Assembly: GCA_948896875.1 (NCBI GenBank)
Contig: CAQUWW010000015.1
Span: forward strand, 1-28,455
Direction: 5' to 3'
Origin: an uncultured Acetatifactor sp.
GTDB taxonomy: Bacteria; Bacillota; Clostridia; Lachnospirales; Lachnospiraceae
Length of the DNA stretch: 28,455 nt
Position numbers and translations under genes: made by a program
Shown here: in pieces, positions 15,737 through 23,546 of the stretch
Layout of the letters: every line of letters starts with the position of its first letter
Numbering within the stretch: position 1 is the first letter of the stretch
Notes under the pieces: model-generated
What the model was told of the DNA's origin: nothing
The model's database searches: none
What the model saw: the letters and a program-made list of their open reading frames with translations, nothing else

Positions 15737-16786
15737 ATGCGTACTGATTCTTTCCGTAACCGTAGAAACGGCTTCGAGACCATGGATGGCGATAAAAGCG
15801 GCTCCGCCGGAGACTCTCAAAAGAAACCACCCATCGGCAGAATTTTCGGCATTGCGGCGGTCGTGCTTGTCCTGCTGGTTCTTGCCATGAACTCCACCTA
15901 TGAGATCAAGGAGCAGGAACAGGCTGTTCTGATTACTTTGGGCAAAGCGCAGGCTGTCACCGATCCCGGCCTGCATTTCAAGATTCCATTTATCCAACAG
16001 GTCCGCAAGGTGAACACCACCATTCAGGGCTTTGCCATCGGTTACAGCACCGACGACAATGCTGTCAATGAAGAAGAATCCCTGATGATCACCTCGGACT
16101 TCAACTTTATCGATGTGGATTTCTATGTGGAATATCGCTACAGCGATCCGGTGAAAGCATTGTATGCTTCTCAGAGTCCTCTTGACATCCTGAAAAATAT
16201 CAGTCAGAGCTGCATTCGTACCGTGATCGGCAGCTATCCTGTGGATGATGTCCTGACCACCGGCAAAAATGAAATCCAGGCGTCCATCAAAGATATGATT
16301 CTGACCCGCCTGGCGCAGCACGACATCGGTATCCAGCTGGTAAATATCACCATCCAGGATTCCGAACCGCCTACCGTGGAAGTCATGGAGGCATTCAAAG
16401 CTGTGGAAACTGCAAAGCAGGGAAAAGAAACCGCTTTGAACAATGCCAACAAATACCGCAACGAACAGCTGCCCTCCGCCCAGGCTCAGGCAGACGGCAT
16501 TATCAAGGATGCCGAAGCCCAGAAGCTGGAGCGTATCAACGAAGCCACCGCGCAAGTGGCCCGTTTCAACGCAATGTACGAAGAATACATCAAAAACCCT
16601 GTCATCACCAGGAAGCGTATGTTTTATGAAGCAATGGAAAATGTGATGCCGGATCTGAAGATTGTCATCGAAAGCCCGGATGGAAATACACAGACTGTCT
16701 ATCCGCTGGAGTCCTTTACCGGCGGCAGTGATACCGATACCCCTTCACAGGACACCCAGGCCCCCGACGAGACACAGGATTCGTAG
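15737..16786 (+). CDS. hflK: HflK-type SPFH-domain membrane protein (FtsH protease modulator)
   Basis: The ATG at 15737 has AGGAGG seven bases upstream, giving 349 residues; an in-frame start at 15632 lies upstream of the promoter. After a polar N-terminus, residues about 33-51 form the membrane segment (IFGIAAVVLVLLVLA). The SPFH/band 7 domain spans about 55-240 (QEQAVLITLGKAQAVTDPGLH; FYVEYRYSDPVKALY). A helical region rich in Ala and Gln (about 235-300) follows, then an acidic Ser/Thr/Asp tail. HflK and HflC assemble into large membrane cages around FtsH and restrain its proteolysis of membrane proteins. It is followed 41 bases later by hflC; ftsH is not in the window. Confidence 0.93.
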   Translation: MRTDSFRNRRNGFETMDGDKSGSAGDSQKKPPIGRIFGIAAVVLVLLVLAMNSTYEIKEQEQAVLITLGKAQAVTDPGLHFKIPFIQQVRKVNTTIQGFAIGYSTDDNAVNEEESLMITSDFNFIDVDFYVEYRYSDPVKALYASQSPLDILKNISQSCIRTVIGSYPVDDVLTTGKNEIQASIKDMILTRLAQHDIGIQLVNITIQDSEPPTVEVMEAFKAVETAKQGKETALNNANKYRNEQLPSAQAQADGIIKDAEAQKLERINEATAQVARFNAMYEEYIKNPVITRKRMFYEAMENVMPDLKIVIESPDGNTQTVYPLESFTGGSDTDTPSQDTQAPDETQDS

Positions 16787-16827
16787 GCATGACGGGAGAG
16801 AGACGGACTAAAATCAGGAGGTTCATA

Positions 16828-17700
16828 ATGAAAACTTTCAGAAAAATAATATTAGTGATTGTGCTTTTTGCACTTCTTATCACCGGCGCGTCCAGTATCG
16901 TCATCACGCGCGAAAACGAATACAGCCTGGTCCGCCAGTTCGGAAAGATCAATCATGTGGTAACCCAGGCCGGCATCAGTTTCAAGATTCCATTCTTGCA
17001 GAGTGTGGATAAGCTGCCCAATCAGGTCCTGCTGTACGATCTGCCTTCCTCCGATGTCATCACCAGCGACAAGAAGACCATGATCTGTGACAGCTATATT
17101 CTGTGGCGTATCTCGGATCCGCTGAAATTCGCCCAGACCCTGAATTCCTCCATCATGGGAGCAGAAGGCCGGCTGGATGTCATCGTGTACAACTCCACGA
17201 AAAATGTCATCAGCAGCATCACGCAGGACAATGTGATCTCCGGACGGGACGGAGAGCTGTCGGCGGCCATTATCGCCAACATCGGCAACTCCTTTGATCA
17301 GTACGGTATTGAGATTATGGCCATTGAGACAAAAAAGCTTGACCTTCCCGGCGACAATAAATCCGCAGTGTACGAGCGCATGATCTCAGAACGCGACAAC
17401 ATTGCCGCCACCTATACGGCGGAAGGAAGCTCGGAAGCACAAATTATCCGGAACACCACGGACAAGGAAGTAACGGTTCTGCTCTCCGAGGCGGAAAAAG
17501 AAGCCTCCATCCTGATTGCCGAAGGAGAAGCCGAATACATGCGGATTCTTTCCGAAGCCTATAATGACGAATCCAAGCAGGAATTCTATTCATTCGTCAG
17601 AGGCCTGGATGCCTTAAAGATCTCCATGCAGGGCAAGAATAAAACCGTCATCCTGTCCCCGGATTCCCCCATTGCCCAGATTTTCTACAATGGGCAGTAA
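16828..17700 (+). CDS. hflC: HflC-type SPFH-domain membrane protein
   Basis: Start chosen at the ATG of 16828 because AGGAGG lies six bases upstream; this gives 290 residues, normal for HflC. A membrane segment (residues 5-22, KIILVIVLFALLITGA) is followed by the SPFH domain (RENEYSLVRQFGKINHVV; AGISFKIPFLQSVDKL) and the HflC-like MISERDNIAATYTAEGSSEA helix, then a region ending in ILSPDSPIAQIFYNGQ. It pairs with HflK from the gene just upstream. Its stop is only seven bases from the stop of the convergent SIS gene, with no clear T-tailed terminator between them. Confidence 0.93.
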   Translation: MKTFRKIILVIVLFALLITGASSIVITRENEYSLVRQFGKINHVVTQAGISFKIPFLQSVDKLPNQVLLYDLPSSDVITSDKKTMICDSYILWRISDPLKFAQTLNSSIMGAEGRLDVIVYNSTKNVISSITQDNVISGRDGELSAAIIANIGNSFDQYGIEIMAIETKKLDLPGDNKSAVYERMISERDNIAATYTAEGSSEAQIIRNTTDKEVTVLLSEAEKEASILIAEGEAEYMRILSEAYNDESKQEFYSFVRGLDALKISMQGKNKTVILSPDSPIAQIFYNGQ

Positions 17701-17707
17701 TGCATTT

Positions 17708-18373
17708 CTATTCCCGGGAAACAGGTGGTTCTGACACTGTTGCAAAATAATGTGCCTCCATCATGGCACAGAGGGCGTGATATACCGGCAGAGTAAGCTC
17801 CTGCACCTGATAGGTCTGCTCCACAGGCAGCCTCAGGCAGAGTGTAGCTTCCTCTGCCAGTTCTCCGCCGGAAGCTCCGGTGATAGCAATACTTGGCATA
17901 TCCATCACAGAGGCCACCTGAACAGCCCGAACCACATTTCGGGAATTCCCGGAAGTGCTCATGGCAATCAGCAGAATCGGCCGATTCCTTCCATATCCCA
18001 GCACCTGTTGTGCGTAAATCATATCCGGCGACACATCATTGGCATATGCGGACATCAGCGCGCTCTGGCTTACCAGCGAAACCGCCGGAAAGGCTTCCTG
18101 CAGATTTTCAGCCAATACCCTTCCCTGTGAAGTAGCTGAAAAGCGCCGTGCCATCTCTCCCCGCAAAGGCCGCGGGAGCAGAAAAGATTTCATCAGTTCA
18201 CCCACAATGTGTTCCGAATCCGCCGCACTTCCGCCATTTCCACAGCACAGAACCATTCCCCCCTGCTCATAGCACTCTACCAATAACTCATAAGCTTTCT
18301 TCAGTTTTTCAGCCAAAGGCTGCAATATCACATACTGTTTCAATAACGCTTCAAGGATTTCTTCCGGACGCAT
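17708..18373 (-). CDS. SIS-domain phosphosugar isomerase, GmhA-like
   Basis: A 221-residue single SIS domain with the phosphosugar loops CGNGGSAADSEH (44-55) and MSTSGNSRNV (138-147). Residues H55, E59, Q191 and H199 keep the spacing (+4 and +8) of the zinc ligands known in E. coli GmhA (His61, Glu65, Gln172, His180), which favours a working sedoheptulose-7-phosphate-isomerase-like site over a DnaA-binding DiaA-type role. It is the third gene of the mannosidase-ROK arm (84 bases after the ROK stop), so its likely substrate is a phosphosugar from glycan breakdown, but which one is unknown. No other heptose genes are present. The ribosome site (GGAG, 10 bases off) is weak. Confidence 0.82.
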   Translation of the reverse strand: MRPEEILEALLKQYVILQPLAEKLKKAYELLVECYEQGGMVLCCGNGGSAADSEHIVGELMKSFLLPRPLRGEMARRFSATSQGRVLAENLQEAFPAVSLVSQSALMSAYANDVSPDMIYAQQVLGYGRNRPILLIAMSTSGNSRNVVRAVQVASVMDMPSIAITGASGGELAEEATLCLRLPVEQTYQVQELTLPVYHALCAMMEAHYFATVSEPPVSRE

Positions 18374-18457
18374 CGTACTATTTCTCCATTATTTCCTTTT
18401 CAATTTTGAGTCGGGTGAATCGGCAAATCTTAGCGACTGGCAGTATGAATTCCGGCG

Positions 18458-19456
18458 CTATGTAGTATACAACTGCGATAAAATAATAGAGATGGCAGCA
18501 TAATCTCCAATATGTTCTCCCAGCGAAGAGGGTACAATTCTACAGTTTTGAAAAGACTGGGGAAGCGCTTCTCTGAGCAGAACCTCCTTCGCAGCAGGCC
18601 AGAGCAAATGCGGGCTGCGCTGAAATATACTCCCCAGCACAATCATCTCCGGATTCAGAATATCAATCAGAACAGCCAATCCCTTCCCCAGCTTTTCTCC
18701 ACAGAGACGATACACTTCTCTCGCCAGAGGGTCCCCATTGTCGGCAGCCTCCGCCACCTTTTTCGCATCCAGCGTATCCAGCTGTGCAATTGTAGGACAA
18801 AAAGCCGGCACCTGTCCCTTCTGCAGAGTCTCCATAGCCACAGCCCGGGCCAGCTGTGCGATACCGTTTCCGCTGCAAAAACCTTCGAAAGAGCCAATTT
18901 TGCCAAATCCAACAGGACCGCTGTCCGCAAGTCTGACATGCCCCACCTCCCCTGCCATATCATTGATCCCACAGTAAAGCTGCCCGTTGAGGATCAAACC
19001 GGCGCCCATCCCTGTGCCAAAAGTCAGAAAAATCACATGGGAACAACCTCTGGCCGCGCCAAATTTCCACTCCGCCAGCGCACAGGCATTGGCATCATTC
19101 TGCAGATAAGCAGGCACATGATAACGCTCCTGCAGTAATTTAACAATGGGGATATTATTCCATCCGTATAAATTGGGCGGATCACATATGACACCAGTGT
19201 CATGATTCAGCGGACCGCCGCAGCTGATTCCGATTCCTGCAAGTTCTCCGGGAATGGTATGATTAGCCTGTAAGATTCCGTCAACGGCCTCAAACAGACG
19301 GCTGATTGTATATTGGGGTCCTAATTGAGTCTGGGTGGGGAAACACCGTTTATCCAGTATAAAATCTTCAATCTCTCCGGGAGATATCTTTGTCCTCCCC
19401 AGAACAACCGCACATTTTGTTCCTCCGATGTCAATCCCAAGTGTATATTGTCCCAT
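18458..19456 (-). CDS. ROK-family sugar kinase lacking the zinc cysteines
   Basis: This 332-residue protein has no DNA-binding domain and starts directly with the ATP site DIGGTK (9-14). The catalytic NDANA (N120, D121), a glycine-rich TFGTGMGAG loop (about 145-153) and the ROK GEVGH (169-173) are present. The zinc motif CxCGxxGCxE expected at 182-191 is changed: V182, F184 and S189 replace the three cysteines while G185, G188 and E191 remain. ROK kinases phosphorylate hexoses or N-acylhexosamines in the cytosol. Its place 13 bases after the GH38 mannosidase suggests mannose or a related sugar, by context only. A strong AGGAGG precedes the ATG. Confidence 0.88.
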   Translation of the reverse strand: MGQYTLGIDIGGTKCAVVLGRTKISPGEIEDFILDKRCFPTQTQLGPQYTISRLFEAVDGILQANHTIPGELAGIGISCGGPLNHDTGVICDPPNLYGWNNIPIVKLLQERYHVPAYLQNDANACALAEWKFGAARGCSHVIFLTFGTGMGAGLILNGQLYCGINDMAGEVGHVRLADSGPVGFGKIGSFEGFCSGNGIAQLARAVAMETLQKGQVPAFCPTIAQLDTLDAKKVAEAADNGDPLAREVYRLCGEKLGKGLAVLIDILNPEMIVLGSIFQRSPHLLWPAAKEVLLREALPQSFQNCRIVPSSLGEHIGDYAAISIILSQLYTT

Positions 19457-19469
19457 CCTTCCCTCCTTT

Positions 19470-21908
19470 TTACATTTTTTCTGTCCTCAACGGAAATTCT
19501 GTCATGAGGCATTCCTCCGGCTTCTGTCCCGGCCGCAGTCTCCATGTTTTCACTTCGTAAGGCCCAAATTCTGTCTCAATACAATCTTTCAACATAGTAA
19601 GCAGTATCCTGACCCGGGTTCTCTCTCCACTGCTTTCCCGCAGCCGCAGAATGACTCCATCTCCGTCACAGGCCTCTTTCAGACAGGATAGCAGCACATT
19701 TTCAGCATTGATTTCCATTCCGCTGAATCTCTGCGGCAGATTTCCCTTGTGAAATGTTTCCACAATCTTTGTTACCGGCAGATTCAAAAGCAACGATTCT
19801 CTGGCAATGCCGCTGTCCTGCCACCGCCCTTCATGGGGAATCACCCGATATTGCAGACGCCGGATTCCCTGATCTGTATACTCATAGATATCCCGCCCTT
19901 CCTCCAGCACATGCGGCGCGTGGTGGACATATACAGGACTGCGCAAAAGTGTCAACCCTATTGCACCATCCCTGACATGCGCTCCACCTATTCCGCATAC
20001 CGCAAATGCCATACCCCAGTTTTCTCCACCTGCCCTGTCAGCGGACAAGTCCACCCAGGACTGCAGAGGCTCCTCCTGCCCCGACGCACAACGGCGAATA
20101 GCACCAAAAGGTGTCTCCCAGAAAATCTCCGGCTCTCTAATTGCCGGCACATGATATAGCTTCAGACAGGTATGTTGCTCCTGCCAGTTCACTTCCACCT
20201 CCACTTCCAGAAATGCCGCGTCCCGGCGCAAGGTATAGATCTGTCTCAGGCGGCTGCCCCCCAGACGAAACAGCACCTGTATCCGCTGCAAAACCTCTCC
20301 CTGTTCCAGCCGGACCATTGAAAGCAATTCCGGTTTCCGCGGCCTGCCGTCAAAGCTGCTCTCACCATGTCCCCATGTATCAGAAAAGTCCTCATGTGCC
20401 AGGAAATACCCGGAGGGTGCGGCAAGCAATTCTCTTCTCATTCCTTTATGATAGTAAGAGGAAATCAATCCGGTGGCTTCATCCAGTTCCACGCGTACCA
20501 GTTCATTTTCCAACACATTCTCCGGACATTCCCGAGTCGGTACCGGCGCCTGTTCCGCGGCGGTAATTCGAAAGGTTTCATATCCCAGAGGCGGCAGCTT
20601 TGCCAGAAATGCAATCCGCTTCCGTTCGTCCAGCTGCGCTTTCAGATGCACAAATTGAAAGGGTACCGGCTCCTCCGCACTGTTCAGTACCTGACAGGGC
20701 TCCGGAAAACTGAAATTACCCCAGGAACCTTTTTCATGATAAATCACGGTCTCCACCGGAAAGCTGTGAGGATTGAATACCACCAGCGGCTGACAGCCCT
20801 CCCCGTAAGGAATATCCACAGAAAACGAAATTGCCTGCACCGCATGATTGGCTGTCTCCGCCGCCGAATAAAGGACGCCGCCCAAAATGTGTTCCGCATC
20901 CTCGCAAACCTCCCGGGTGGAGCTTCCCGCCAAAACATCATGAAACTGACAGGTCAGCAGCTGCTGCCAGGCCCTGTCCAGCTCACAGGGAAAACGGATC
21001 TGCTCACAAAGCGACTTCGCCAGAACCGAATAAATCTCTGCCGCAGGTAAGGCGTGCTCCGCCTGTCTGTTCAACTGTTTGAGTCTGCCGACCACACTAT
21101 AGCAGCCGGGCGCATGATGCTGTAATTCTCCCCTGATTACCGGAAGACTGTCCTTCCGTGATGCAACAGCATCAAAAAATTTACGGGGTTCACTGAACAC
21201 AAGCCGGCACTCCTCGGTCACCTGCACATGTGCCAGTATGTGCAGGATATTGTCAATAGTGGGACCGCCGCCATGATTCCCCACCCCATAAAAACAGATG
21301 AAATCCCTGTCGGTTTCCGGAAAGCGATCCAGCGCATCCTGAATCTGCCCTTCCAGGCTGATAATGCTGGAATAACTGACAGGAATCCGACAGGCTGTAA
21401 CAGAGGAACCATCCACTCCCTGCCAGCAAAAGGGGCCCGCCGGCAGTTCCATCTCCCTCTCTCCGGGCCGCAGAAACAGGTAACTGTCCATTCCGCTTTT
21501 CCTGAGAATCTGCGGAAGACCTCCATTGTGTCCAAAGCTGTCCACATTATACCCAACGGAAGCCGTAATGCCGAAGCGGCTTTGAAAATATTGCTGTCCA
21601 TACAAACCCTGTCGCACAAAGCTCTCTCCGCCCGGCAGATTACAATCCGGCTGTACCCACCAGCCGCCGCAGATAATCCAACGCCCTTTTTTCACCTGTT
21701 CCCGGATACGGGCGAATAAATCCGGCGCATTCTCTTCCACCCAGGCATAATACTGCGCTGAACTGGAGGTGAAAATAAACTCGTCAAACTCCTCGATCCT
21801 CTGCAGAGCAGATAGAAAGGTTGCCTTTACTTCCCCAAACCCTTCCTGCCATGGCCACAGCCATGCCAGATCCAAATGTGCATTCCCAATCATATGTAAA
21901 TCTTTCAC
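19470..21908 (-). CDS. GH38 alpha-mannosidase, cytoplasmic
   Basis: An 812-residue GH38 enzyme without a signal peptide. The N-terminal catalytic domain shows the zinc ligands H11 and D13 in NAHLDLAWLWPW and the nucleophile D123 in GYNVDSFGHNGGLPQIL; CGGWWVQPDCNLPGGESFVRQ (about 80-100) is also typical. The linker helices and C-terminal beta domains follow (VVFNPHSFPVETVIY; ELVRVELDEATGLISSYYHKG). It hydrolyses alpha-mannosidic linkages with retention and needs a divalent metal. The start is a GTG at 21908 after GGGGGTGA. It leads the three-gene arm with the ROK kinase and SIS isomerase. Confidence 0.94.
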   Translation of the reverse strand: MKDLHMIGNAHLDLAWLWPWQEGFGEVKATFLSALQRIEEFDEFIFTSSSAQYYAWVEENAPDLFARIREQVKKGRWIICGGWWVQPDCNLPGGESFVRQGLYGQQYFQSRFGITASVGYNVDSFGHNGGLPQILRKSGMDSYLFLRPGEREMELPAGPFCWQGVDGSSVTACRIPVSYSSIISLEGQIQDALDRFPETDRDFICFYGVGNHGGGPTIDNILHILAHVQVTEECRLVFSEPRKFFDAVASRKDSLPVIRGELQHHAPGCYSVVGRLKQLNRQAEHALPAAEIYSVLAKSLCEQIRFPCELDRAWQQLLTCQFHDVLAGSSTREVCEDAEHILGGVLYSAAETANHAVQAISFSVDIPYGEGCQPLVVFNPHSFPVETVIYHEKGSWGNFSFPEPCQVLNSAEEPVPFQFVHLKAQLDERKRIAFLAKLPPLGYETFRITAAEQAPVPTRECPENVLENELVRVELDEATGLISSYYHKGMRRELLAAPSGYFLAHEDFSDTWGHGESSFDGRPRKPELLSMVRLEQGEVLQRIQVLFRLGGSRLRQIYTLRRDAAFLEVEVEVNWQEQHTCLKLYHVPAIREPEIFWETPFGAIRRCASGQEEPLQSWVDLSADRAGGENWGMAFAVCGIGGAHVRDGAIGLTLLRSPVYVHHAPHVLEEGRDIYEYTDQGIRRLQYRVIPHEGRWQDSGIARESLLLNLPVTKIVETFHKGNLPQRFSGMEINAENVLLSCLKEACDGDGVILRLRESSGERTRVRILLTMLKDCIETEFGPYEVKTWRLRPGQKPEECLMTEFPLRTEKM

Positions 21909-21983
21909 CCTGTCACCCCCATACGCTCTCAGGCGCTTCTCACTTTCTATTATTAAAAATCTGTTACAAACTTTTCTACGCCT

Positions 21984-22012
21984 ACTCTACCATCGTCCCT
22001 CCACAAAGTCAA
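21984..22012 (-). promoter_or_regulatory. SigA-type promoter of the mannosidase-ROK-SIS operon
   Basis: Minus-strand TTGACT (22007-22012) and TAGAGT (21984-21989) are 17 bases apart. The start would fall near 21977, leaving a leader of about 70 bases before the GTG at 21908. Confidence 0.65.
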
Positions 22013-22103
22013 CGGAATTTAAAAACCCCAATTTATTTTTGCAAAAAGCATTAATGTCATGGCAATAACCGATAACAACCGCCCTATTATACAGTGATTA
22101 TTT

Positions 22104-22124
22104 ATATTTTATTTAAAAATATAC
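22104..22124. promoter_or_regulatory. AT-rich palindrome, candidate ROK-repressor operator
   Basis: TATATTTT and AAAATATA arms face each other around a short centre (22104-22124). This resembles the AT-rich palindromes (TTATTT...AAATAA type) bound by NagC/Mlc/XylR ROK repressors. It is 11 bases upstream of the ROK-regulator -35 and about 90 bases from the mannosidase -35, well placed to affect both. Confidence 0.45.
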
Positions 22125-22135
22125 CTCCACAGCAT

Positions 22136-22164
22136 TGCATTGTTCCATCCTGCTATGCTACAAT
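22136..22164 (+). promoter_or_regulatory. SigA-type promoter of the ROK-regulator gene
   Basis: TTGCAT (22136-22141) and TACAAT (22159-22164) with 17-base spacing, 35 bases upstream of the ATG at 22200. It is divergent from the mannosidase promoter. Confidence 0.65.
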
Positions 22165-22199
22165 AAGTAATAACTGTTTACAAAGGGAAGGATTTGTCT

Positions 22200-23414
22200 A
22201 TGCAAAGTACAAAAGGCACCAACATCAAGGATATTAAATATCACAATCGGCTGCTGGTATTAAAGCACATTGCCGTAAAGCCCATGATCAGCCGTATGGA
22301 CTTGTCGGAGGCAACCGGCCTGTCCAAAATGGCAGTAGGGAATATGGTCAACGACCTGTTGGAAATGGAACTTGTGGAAGAGACACTACTTCCCATAGAT
22401 GCGGCCAACTATGGCCGTCCCCCCAGAGTACTGCAGATTTCCGAGAGCTCTCCGCTGATTTGTGGTATGTTGATCAAACGAGGTATCTCTCAGGTCATTT
22501 TGGCAGATTTGTCCGGCACCATCATTGACCGCCAGGAGATTTCCTATGAACAGATTTCCCGGCAGGAAAATATTTCCGGCTGGCTGGCAGAAGCCTACGA
22601 CACTCTGCGAAAGCGACAACAGCGGCAGGTAATTGCCGTGGGCATTTCTTCCGTGGGACCTGTGGACACCCGGCGCGGCGTGATCTTGAACCCTCCTTTT
22701 TTCTATGGAATCTCCAATGTGGAAATTGTGCGCGAAATCGCGGCTGCAACCGCACTTCCCACGTATCTGATCAATGACGCCAATGCCGGCGCACTGGCCG
22801 AAAAGCTTTACGGAAGCGCCAAAAACGAGAAAAATTTCTCCTATCTCCACATCATGAACGGCATCGGCCTTGGCTGCGTGCTTGACGACAAGCTATACAG
22901 CGGCAATTTTGGTCAGAGCGGCGAAATCGGCCACACCTCTATCAACTGTATGGGACCTCGCTGCGAATGCGGTAACGTCGGCTGTCTGGAACTGTATGCC
23001 AACGCGGAGAATCTGAATCTTCGCGCCCGGGAGCTGGAAGCCATTCTTCACAGCAGCATTCCGCTAAAGCCGGGAGAAAGGCTGAACTGGTTATCCATTG
23101 TGGACAACGCCAACAGAGGCAACACAGCGGCAACTCTGGCCTTGGATGAATTCTGTGGTTATATTGCCCATGCCATGACCAATATTGTCAATCTTCTGGA
23201 TTTTTCCCGGATTATCGTGGGGTATGATTCCACTACCCAGGGGAATGTGGTGGAGCGCCTTCTATACGAAAAGCTGCAGGAATCAGTGCTCTATTCGGAT
23301 TACCGGAAAATCAGCGTACATCACTCGGTATTCGGCGGCGATGCCCCCCTCATCGGTGCCATTGCCTACTGTGCCGAAAAAGTATTTGACGCATCCCTGC
23401 CTGTCATATTTTAA
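22200..23414 (+). CDS. ROK-family transcriptional repressor (NagC/XylR type)
   Basis: The ATG at 22200 follows GGGAAGG by eight bases; a TTG two codons earlier is too close. The 404-residue protein has an N-terminal winged helix-turn-helix (about 18-68; MISRMDLSEATGLSKMAVGN) and a ROK domain with GISSVGPVDTRRGVI, NDANAGALAE, GEIGHTSINC and the full zinc motif CECGNVGCLE. The kinase phosphate loop DxGGT is not present (LICGMLIKRGISQVILADLSG), as in other ROK repressors that bind a sugar but do not phosphorylate it. It probably controls the divergent glycan locus and releases DNA on binding a breakdown sugar. It is the first gene of the plus arm. Confidence 0.92.
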   Translation: MQSTKGTNIKDIKYHNRLLVLKHIAVKPMISRMDLSEATGLSKMAVGNMVNDLLEMELVEETLLPIDAANYGRPPRVLQISESSPLICGMLIKRGISQVILADLSGTIIDRQEISYEQISRQENISGWLAEAYDTLRKRQQRQVIAVGISSVGPVDTRRGVILNPPFFYGISNVEIVREIAAATALPTYLINDANAGALAEKLYGSAKNEKNFSYLHIMNGIGLGCVLDDKLYSGNFGQSGEIGHTSINCMGPRCECGNVGCLELYANAENLNLRARELEAILHSSIPLKPGERLNWLSIVDNANRGNTAATLALDEFCGYIAHAMTNIVNLLDFSRIIVGYDSTTQGNVVERLLYEKLQESVLYSDYRKISVHHSVFGGDAPLIGAIAYCAEKVFDASLPVIF

Positions 23415-23477
23415 GTACAGACCTGCGGAAACCGCTCAGTCAAAATGAGCTCCCTTGCTCACAGGAAACCCCGGATT

Positions 23478-23509
23478 TCCATGCAGGGCGAGACAGCCGG
23501 TTGCATGGA
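23478..23509. repeat. Inverted repeat TCCATGCA/TGCATGGA ahead of the esterase-AraC gene
   Basis: Perfect 8-bp arms (23478-23485 and 23502-23509) with a 16-base loop; wobble and AU pairs extend the stem by about three to five more. It lies between the ROK-regulator stop and the AGGAGG of the next gene, with no T run. It may be an RNA stem-loop or a binding site. Confidence 0.45.
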
Positions 23510-23546
23510 GATTTCCTGCGATTACCCATCAGGAGGATTACATTTT

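Noticed and set aside
17670..17707. CCCATTG/CAATGGG hairpin at the end of hflC as a terminator
   Set aside because: The stem lies inside the coding sequence and is not followed by a T run on either strand.
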